Shown: positions 5,449 through 9,929 of the stretch, in pieces
How the letters are laid out: each line of letters begins with the position of its first letter
How positions within the stretch are numbered: position 1 is the stretch's first letter
Assembly: GCA_023393155.1 (NCBI GenBank)
Contig: JAEWML010000161.1
Span: 1 to 9,929, forward strand
DNA from: Bacillota bacterium
GTDB lineage: Bacteria; Bacillota; Clostridia; Oscillospirales; Oscillospiraceae
Length of the DNA stretch: 9,929 nt
Reading direction: 5' to 3'
The notes under the pieces: generated by a model
What the model was told of the DNA's origin: nothing
Database searches by the model: none
What the model saw: the letters and a program-made list of their open reading frames with translations, nothing else
Translations under genes and position numbers: made by a program

Positions 5449-6969
5449 TTATTCCTTTGTATCTCCCAGCCGCTCCTTCAGGGGGCTGTCCAGCGCGTTT
5501 TGAACAGCCGCGCCATCCTTATATCTTTGGACCGCGGCGGCGGTTTCCCGCACCGGGGCGATGGTGCCCGCGCCTGCGACGCAGCCGCCGGGACAGGCCA
5601 TGCCCTCCAGCAGATAGCCGTCCCGCTTTCCGGCCTTTGCAAGGGTCAGCATCTTGCGGCATTCCCGCAGTCCGTCGCCATAGTCAATCAGCATCTCCCG
5701 CTCCGGGTCGATGCGCTTCACGGCCTCCACCACGGCGGCGGCCACGCCGCCGCCCACCGCGAAGCCCCGGCCCGCGCCGGTCGCCACGGTGAAATCGTCC
5801 GCCGGGTCCTCGGGGAGCTGGGAAAAATCAATTTCCTTGGCGTCGAACATGCCCTGAAGCTCCTCAAAGGTCAGCACATAGTCCACGTCGGACCGGACGG
5901 ATTTACGATTGGCCTCCAGCTTTTTCGCGGCGCAGGGGCCGATAAAGCAAATGCGCGCGCCGGGATGTTCCTTTTTCACCATCCGGGCGGTAATCACCAT
6001 GGGCGTCAGGGCCATGGAGATATAATCCTTGAAATCCGGAAACAGCCTTTTTGCCATCATACTCCACGCAGGGCAGCAGGAGGTGCCCATAAAGGGCTGC
6101 TCCGCAGGAACTTTTTCCAAAAAGTCCTCCGCCTCCTCGATGGTGCACAAATCCGCGCCCACAGCCACCTCCACCACGTCGGCAAAGCCGCAGCGGCGCA
6201 TGGCGGCCTTCAGCTTCGCGGGAGAGGCGCCCTTACCGAACTGGTTGACAAAGGCGGGGGCCACGCAGGCAATCACCCCATCATGGCGCTTCATGGCGTG
6301 AATAATCTGAAAAATCTGGCTCTTGTCCGCGATGGCGGCAAAAGGGCAGTTTACCAGACACATGCCGCAGGAGACGCACTTGTCATAGTTAATTTTGGCA
6401 CGGCCCCGCTCGTCGGATTCAATGGCGTCCATCCCGCAGGCGGCGGCGCAGGGCCGCTCCAGATTGCTGATGGCGTGGTAGGGACACTGGCTGACGCAGC
6501 GGCCGCACTTGATGCACTTGCTCTGGTCAATATGGGAGTGCTTTTGCTCATCCAGATAAATCGCGTCCCTGGGGCAGACCGCCTGACAGGGGTGGGACAT
6601 GCAGCCCTGGCAACTGTCCGTCACCCGAATCCGCTTGGTGGGGCACGCGTTGCAGGCAAACGAAATCACGTTTACCAGCGGCTCTTCAAAAAACTTGTCG
6701 TCCGCCGCCGCCGCCTCTTCAATGCCCGCGCTGGCGGGAGCCCGCACGTCCACAGGCTGAAGCGGCAGTCCGCAGGCCAGCCGGACGCGCTCCTGTACAA
6801 TGGCCCGGGCCAAAAAGACGTTGCTGCGATACTGAGAATCTTCTCCGGGGACAATTTTATAGGGAATCAGGTCAACGCGGGAATAGTCCCCGCCCTCATA
6901 GGCAAGCTTCGCCACCTCTGTAAACACGTTTCGCCGGATATCATCCACGGCGCTGTGAATGCCACGCAC
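5449..6969 (-). CDS. [FeFe] hydrogenase, group B (monomeric, ferredoxin-type)
   Basis: A 506-residue soluble iron-sulfur enzyme expected to interconvert protons and H2 with ferredoxin as electron partner, in the cytoplasm. Residues 1-70 match the N-terminal extension of the group B family. Cysteines at 106, 109, 120, 123, 128 and 132, then the C-x2-C-x2-C-x3-C sets at 152-162 and 198-208 with C174 and C178, provide several [4Fe-4S] sites. The H-cluster domain carries all three signatures: L1 T-S-C-C-P-A-W (296-302), L2 G-P-C-A-A-K-K (344-350) and L3 E-G-M-A-C-P-G-G-C-V (455-464). By analogy with CpI, C299, C346, C459 and C463 bind the H-cluster and C298 is the proton-relay cysteine. L2 begins G-P-C rather than M-P-C and L3 lacks the G-G-G-Q ending, both features of group B. 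The start is GTG at 6969, with CGGAGG nine bases before it. No maturation genes (hydE, hydF, hydG) are in the window. The physiological direction of group B enzymes is not well established. Confidence 0.93.
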   Translation of the reverse strand: MRGIHSAVDDIRRNVFTEVAKLAYEGGDYSRVDLIPYKIVPGEDSQYRSNVFLARAIVQERVRLACGLPLQPVDVRAPASAGIEEAAAADDKFFEEPLVNVISFACNACPTKRIRVTDSCQGCMSHPCQAVCPRDAIYLDEQKHSHIDQSKCIKCGRCVSQCPYHAISNLERPCAAACGMDAIESDERGRAKINYDKCVSCGMCLVNCPFAAIADKSQIFQIIHAMKRHDGVIACVAPAFVNQFGKGASPAKLKAAMRRCGFADVVEVAVGADLCTIEEAEDFLEKVPAEQPFMGTSCCPAWSMMAKRLFPDFKDYISMALTPMVITARMVKKEHPGARICFIGPCAAKKLEANRKSVRSDVDYVLTFEELQGMFDAKEIDFSQLPEDPADDFTVATGAGRGFAVGGGVAAAVVEAVKRIDPEREMLIDYGDGLRECRKMLTLAKAGKRDGYLLEGMACPGGCVAGAGTIAPVRETAAAVQRYKDGAAVQNALDSPLKERLGDTKE

Positions 6970-7025
6970 TGTTCTTTTCCTCCGTATGTTCGTCGTTCGT
7001 TTCGATCTTTCCTCATGTGCCCTAG

Positions 7026-7054
7026 ATTATACAGGAGCAGGCAACCAACTGCAA
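7026..7054 (-). promoter_or_regulatory. Sigma-A promoter for the hydrogenase gene
   Basis: On the minus strand a perfect TATAAT (7031-7026) lies 17 bases after TTGCAG (7054-7049). The -35 matches only the TTG half of the consensus, so an activator may be needed. The predicted transcript start near 7019 gives a leader of about 50 bases to the GTG at 6969. Confidence 0.6.
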
Positions 7055-7206
7055 GTGAAAAGTCTGACAATGTGGCTGAAATCCGTTGAAAACCTGATGA
7101 AACTTGTGCACCTGTCCAGGCGTTCGCTTGACCGCGCTTTCTTAGCATTTTTTCGGGGAGCGGCAGAGAACGTTCGTCGGCTGCGCTATAAAATTCAGCT
7201 TCCCTT

Positions 7207-7219
7207 AAGGAATTTCCTT
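7207..7219. promoter_or_regulatory. Small inverted repeat, possible operator
   Basis: AAGGAA and TTCCTT flank a single central T, and the match extends with one mismatch to 7205-7221. It lies about 40 bases upstream of the -35 at 7260. It could be a binding site for a dimeric regulator, but OmpR-type regulators more often use direct repeats and a match of this length can arise by chance. Confidence 0.2.
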
Positions 7220-7259
7220 TATTCTGCTTCTGATAAAAGGGGCATCGGCGGAGAGCAGA

Positions 7260-7288
7260 TTGACCTGACGGCTGCAAAGCTTTATAAT
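7260..7288 (+). promoter_or_regulatory. Near-consensus sigma-A promoter for the DUF4340-regulator-kinase operon
   Basis: TTGACC (7260-7265, five of six), a 17-base spacer and a perfect TATAAT (7283-7288) form one of the clearest promoters possible by eye. Transcription should start near 7295, about 60 bases before the ATG at 7355. Its strength suggests appreciable basal expression of the operon. Confidence 0.85.
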
Positions 7289-7354
7289 GGGTGCATTCAT
7301 ATGCTTTGTCCGCCGTTTTGGCGGCGCAAGCTCCGAAAAGAAAGGGGTTCCCCC

Positions 7355-8395
7355 ATGAACAAAAGACGCAGGCGGACGCTTCTGCTTTTGCTCCTTGCCG
7401 CAGCGGTGCTGGCGGCGGCAGTGCTGGCGGTGCGATCCGCGAAAAATCGCCGGAGTCAGGATGCAGCCGAGTCCTTAGTCTCCTCCTCCGGCATAATGAG
7501 CGACGGCGCGGCCTATAAGGCAATTTCTTACCACAACGGCAGCACCACGCTGTCCTTCGCCCTGAATAAAGACGGGGAGTGGTACTGGACCGACGACCCG
7601 GACTTTCCGCTGAATCAGGATTATCTCAGCCAAATGATGAACACCCTCTCCACCCTGAAGCCCCAGCAGACCATCACCGACGGGGGCACGCCGGAGGACT
7701 ATGGCCTTTCGGAGCCCACCCGGACACTGAGCGCCACCGCAGCCAACGGACAGCTTACCACGCTGGCTTTGGGCAACGCCACTTCTGACGGGAACAGCTA
7801 CTATATGCTGATGAATGAGTCGGAAACTCCCATTTTCATTATCTCCGACGAACTGGTCAAGGAGATGTCCGTGGGGATTTACGACATGCTCCTGCTCCCT
7901 GAACTCCCGGCCCTGACGGAGGACCGGCTGGGAACCGTCACCCTGACCGGGGCCGTGACGACCGAGCTTTCCGCTTTCCGCGCCCAGGCCCAGCCGGACG
8001 AAGGCGGGGACGACTCCTCCCCTGAAAGCGGAGGCAGCGTCACATGGCTGTGCAACGGAGCGGACGTGACCGGCGACGAGCAGGTGCAAAGCGTGCTGGA
8101 GCAGCTTTCAAAGCTGCGTCTGGACGCCTGCGTGGACTACCGTCCCTCCGACGGGGCGGCGGCCCTGTGCGGCTTTGACGAACCCGCCGCCACCGTCACG
8201 GTGAACTACACCGGCGGCGGCAACACCGCACAAGTTCTGACATTGCTCATAGGCAACCCGGTGCTGGGCGGCGACGGGCGGTACGTCCGAGTGAACGACG
8301 ACTCCACCATTTACCGTATCGGGGAAGACAAGCTGGACGCGCTGCTGGCGGTGGCCGGGGGCGGACTGGACGCAGCCTCTTCTTCCGGGGACTGA
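7355..8395 (+). CDS. Membrane-anchored DUF4340 domain protein with two tandem units
   Basis: A 346-residue protein starting M-N-K-R-R-R-R, with one membrane segment at about 8-27. The basic N-terminus puts the rest outside the membrane; there is no lipobox cysteine. AAAGGGG lies seven bases before the ATG. Residues 52-180 match the DUF4340 pattern: W-Y-W near 76-78, a helix (90-101), Y-G-L-S-E-P (116-121), L-A-L-G-N (137-141) and Y-Y-M-L-M (149-153) before I-F-I-I-S-D-E-L. Residues 191-331 appear to repeat it: W231, a helix (243-254), C-G-F-D-E-P (272-277), L-L-I-G-N (297-301), R-Y-V-R-V (309-313) and I-Y-R-I. An acidic, Gly/Ser-rich insertion sits at 213-228. DUF4340 proteins have no known biochemical activity; many lie beside Gld-type ABC transporter genes, whereas here the partners are a two-component system. 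An upstream in-frame extension to 6959 crosses the promoter and is rejected. Confidence 0.88.
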   Translation: MNKRRRRTLLLLLLAAAVLAAAVLAVRSAKNRRSQDAAESLVSSSGIMSDGAAYKAISYHNGSTTLSFALNKDGEWYWTDDPDFPLNQDYLSQMMNTLSTLKPQQTITDGGTPEDYGLSEPTRTLSATAANGQLTTLALGNATSDGNSYYMLMNESETPIFIISDELVKEMSVGIYDMLLLPELPALTEDRLGTVTLTGAVTTELSAFRAQAQPDEGGDDSSPESGGSVTWLCNGADVTGDEQVQSVLEQLSKLRLDACVDYRPSDGAAALCGFDEPAATVTVNYTGGGNTAQVLTLLIGNPVLGGDGRYVRVNDDSTIYRIGEDKLDALLAVAGGGLDAASSSGD

Positions 8396-8429
8396 GCGCC
8401 GCTTTTAACAAATCCGGCATTTGAAGGAA

Positions 8430-8443
8430 GGGAACAGTTTCCC
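8430..8443 (+). other. Small hairpin between DUF4340 and response regulator genes
   Basis: GGGAA and TTCCC flank a four-base CAGT loop in the 86-base gap before the regulator gene. The following TCTTTTGAATTT has only a short T-run. It may slow transcription or mark an RNA processing site; it is too weak to call a terminator, and the next two genes have no stronger promoter of their own that I can see. Confidence 0.3.
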
Positions 8444-8481
8444 GTCCGTCTTTTGAATTTCTGTAAAGGGGGCGCTTTTCC

Positions 8482-9168
8482 ATGCGCGTGTTAATTGTAG
8501 AGGATGAGGTGCGCCTTGCCGCGACGCTGCGGGACCTGCTGGAGCTGAACGGCTACACCGCCGACGTGAGCCACGATGGGGAAAGCGGGCTTGACAACGC
8601 CCTCACCTCTATTTACGACGTGATTTTACTGGATGTGATGCTGCCAAAGCTTAACGGGTTTGAGGTGCTCCGCCGCCTGCGGGCGGAGGGGAGCGCCACC
8701 CCCGTGCTGATGCTCACCGCCCGCTCAGAGCTGGATGACCGGGTGCGGGGACTGGACGGCGGAGCGGACTACTACCTCACAAAGCCCTTTGAGCCGAAGG
8801 AGCTGCTGGCAGCCATCCGGGCGCTGACCCGCCGGACACCCGAGTTGCGGGACACCGCCACCCTGACCTGCGGCGATTTGAAGCTGGAGCAGTCCACCTT
8901 TACCCTCTCCTGCGGGGAACGGCCCGTGCGGCTGAGCCGGAAGGAATTTGACATGCTGGAAATGCTGATGCTGAATCAGGGGCTGGTGCTGACCAAGGAA
9001 AAGCTGCTGTTGAAGGTCTGGGGCTACGAGTCCGACGCGGAAGACAACAATGTGGAGGTCTATATTTCCTTCCTCCGCCGAAAGCTCCAGCACCTGCGCT
9101 CCACGGCAAAAATCATCACCCTGCGCATGGCGGGATACAGCCTGGTTCCGGGGGAGGAAACGCCATGA
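8482..9168 (+). CDS. OmpR/PhoB-family response regulator
   Basis: A 228-residue cytoplasmic DNA-binding regulator of normal family length. The receiver domain (about 1-118) has the acidic pocket E7-D8-E9, the phospho-acceptor D51 in D-V-I-L-L-D-V-M-L-P, T79 and K101 in L-T-K-P-F. The C-terminal winged helix (about 127-225) has the typical L-S-x-K-E-F-D-M-L, V-W-G-Y, N-N-V-E-V-Y-I-S-F-L-R-R-K-L and G-Y-S-L pieces. AAAGGGGG is nine bases before the ATG. The gene follows the DUF4340 gene by 86 bases, and its stop overlaps the kinase start in an ATGA, so translation of regulator and kinase is probably coupled. It should be phosphorylated by that kinase. Its targets are unknown; this operon and the divergent hydrogenase promoter are natural candidates. 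Confidence 0.97.
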   Translation: MRVLIVEDEVRLAATLRDLLELNGYTADVSHDGESGLDNALTSIYDVILLDVMLPKLNGFEVLRRLRAEGSATPVLMLTARSELDDRVRGLDGGADYYLTKPFEPKELLAAIRALTRRTPELRDTATLTCGDLKLEQSTFTLSCGERPVRLSRKEFDMLEMLMLNQGLVLTKEKLLLKVWGYESDAEDNNVEVYISFLRRKLQHLRSTAKIITLRMAGYSLVPGEETP

Positions 9169-9929
9169 TCCGAAGGCTCAGGCTTCAGGTGGTGGCGGTT
9201 TGTATGCTGCTGGTGACGGCGGTTTTGGGCGGCGCGTTCTTTTTTATGTACACCGCCGCAAGGGACAACATCCGCGACAGCACGCAGGAGCTTTTACGCC
9301 GGGTTGTTGTCCGTGATCCCCGCGTGGACCGGGGACAGACCGGGATCATGATTGGCGGGGATCAGGTGCAGCTCCCCTATTTCACCGTGGAGGTCTGGGG
9401 AAATACCGTTTACGTCACCGGCGGAACCTATTCCGACCTTGAAAACACGGATACCCTGCGGGAGATTTTGCAAAGCTGCATGGAACAGGAGCGGGAGACG
9501 GGGAATATCCCGGCTTACAACCTCCGTTATCTGCGGGTAAACAGCGGGTTTTTCCAGCGCATCGCCTTTGTAGACGTCTCCATGGAAACCGCGTCTTTGC
9601 GGTCCATGATTCGCTCCACCCTGCAAATCGGCGCGGCGGCCCTGCTGGTGCTGCTGGGGATTTCCGTGCTGCTGGCCCGGCTGGTCACCCGCCCGGTGGC
9701 GCGGGCATGGGACCAGCAGCGCCAGTTTTTGTCCGACGCGTCTCACGAGCTGAAAACACCCCTGACGGTGATCCTCTCCAACGCGGAGCTTCTGGACGAC
9801 GTTTCTTTGGAGGAGCGCCCCGCCCGCTGGGCGGACAACATTCTTTCCGAGGCGCGGCAGATGCGCTCCCTTGTGGAGGAGATGCTGACACTGGCCCGGG
9901 CCGACAGTCTGGTTCGCACCGGCGTATTT
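9165..9929 (+). CDS. Sensor histidine kinase (3' end outside window)
   Basis: The frame begins at the ATG at 9165, overlapping the regulator stop by four bases, with GGGGGAGG a short distance upstream. It runs open to the right edge (255 residues seen). Membrane segments at about 8-29 and 154-174 flank an extracytoplasmic sensor domain of about 120 residues. That domain contains a short P-Y-F-T-V-E-V-W-G strand and ends in F-V-D-V-S-M-E just before the second segment, which suggests a PAS-like fold, though I recognise no named ligand domain. Only about 15 residues (T-R-P-V-A-R-A-W-D-Q-Q-R-Q-F) join the membrane to the DHp helix, so there is no HAMP domain. The H-box is S-H-E-L-K-T-P-L with phospho-acceptor H194. 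The ATP-binding CA domain is not in the window. Confidence 0.95.
   Translation, partial: MIRRLRLQVVAVCMLLVTAVLGGAFFFMYTAARDNIRDSTQELLRRVVVRDPRVDRGQTGIMIGGDQVQLPYFTVEVWGNTVYVTGGTYSDLENTDTLREILQSCMEQERETGNIPAYNLRYLRVNSGFFQRIAFVDVSMETASLRSMIRSTLQIGAAALLVLLGISVLLARLVTRPVARAWDQQRQFLSDASHELKTPLTVILSNAELLDDVSLEERPARWADNILSEARQMRSLVEEMLTLARADSLVRTGVF

Larger units (their letters stand above)
6970..7354. other. Divergent intergenic region between hydrogenase and DUF4340-two-component operon
   Basis: This 385-base gap is visibly more AT-rich than its surroundings and contains no gene that I can support. It holds one promoter pointing each way (7054-7026 on minus, 7260-7288 on plus), leaving about 205 bases between the two -35 elements. 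In that stretch I see a near-palindrome at 7207-7219 (AAGGAA, T, TTCCTT), and several GTTCG repeats occur across the region (around 6989, 6995 and 7171). The leader of the rightward transcript has a small CCGCC/GGCGG hairpin at 7310-7324. No T-box, known riboswitch or terminator is recognisable. Confidence 0.6.

Noticed and set aside
6975..6990. CGAACATACG on the minus strand as a LexA (SOS) box
   Set aside because: Only one half of the CGAAC-N4-GTTCG palindrome is present.
4612..7089. 825-codon plus-strand open frame antisense to two genes
   Set aside because: It crosses the start of the SLH gene, an intergenic region and the entire hydrogenase gene. Its length is explained by high GC on the opposite strand, and it has no recognisable domain or ribosome site.
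6959..7354. 5' extension of the DUF4340 frame
   Set aside because: The extension contains the near-consensus promoter at 7260-7288 and overlaps the hydrogenase start. The ATG at 7355 has a good ribosome site directly before a membrane segment.

Overview
The window is a GC-rich stretch of bacterial chromosome with seven protein genes, two of them cut by the window edges. A group B [FeFe] hydrogenase, a secreted protein with three S-layer homology (SLH) repeats, a DUF975 membrane protein, a CmpB-type membrane protein and a HAMP-less two-component kinase together point to a strictly anaerobic member of the Clostridia. The gene set and base composition resemble gut Oscillospiraceae (Flavonifractor, Oscillibacter and relatives). 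That placement is inferred from gene content; there is no rRNA or other marker gene here. I see no tRNA, CRISPR array, transposase, integrase or prophage gene.

Layout. Bases 2-724 (+) are the 3' part of a DUF975 integral membrane protein gene. It converges on a minus-strand gene (866-1894) for a CmpB-type membrane protein with a long cytoplasmic coiled-coil tail. A 34-base perfect palindrome between them is a likely two-way terminator. Next on the minus strand is a large gene (2203-5223) for an exported phosphodiester glycosidase carrying Ig-like and jelly-roll modules and three C-terminal SLH repeats. A strong hairpin at 2051-2099 closes it. Upstream on the same strand is the hydrogenase gene (5449-6969).

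The 385 bases at 6970-7354 form a divergent promoter region: one sigma-A-type promoter fires left into the hydrogenase and another, very close to consensus, fires right into a three-gene operon. That operon encodes a membrane-anchored DUF4340 protein (7355-8395), an OmpR/PhoB-type response regulator (8482-9168) and a sensor histidine kinase (9165 to the right edge, incomplete). Regulator and kinase overlap by four bases.

How the genes may work together. The DUF4340 protein and the two-component system probably act together in envelope sensing or envelope upkeep. The SLH-anchored glycosidase acts outside the cell on phosphodiester-linked glycans. The hydrogenase belongs to fermentative redox metabolism. 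The left-hand genes look independently transcribed. I found no obvious new multi-gene defence or mobile system. The more interesting points are the architecture of the SLH glycosidase, the internal duplication and unusual operon partner of the DUF4340 protein, the coiled-coil extension of the CmpB-type protein, and a TTG start that changes the N-terminus of that protein.
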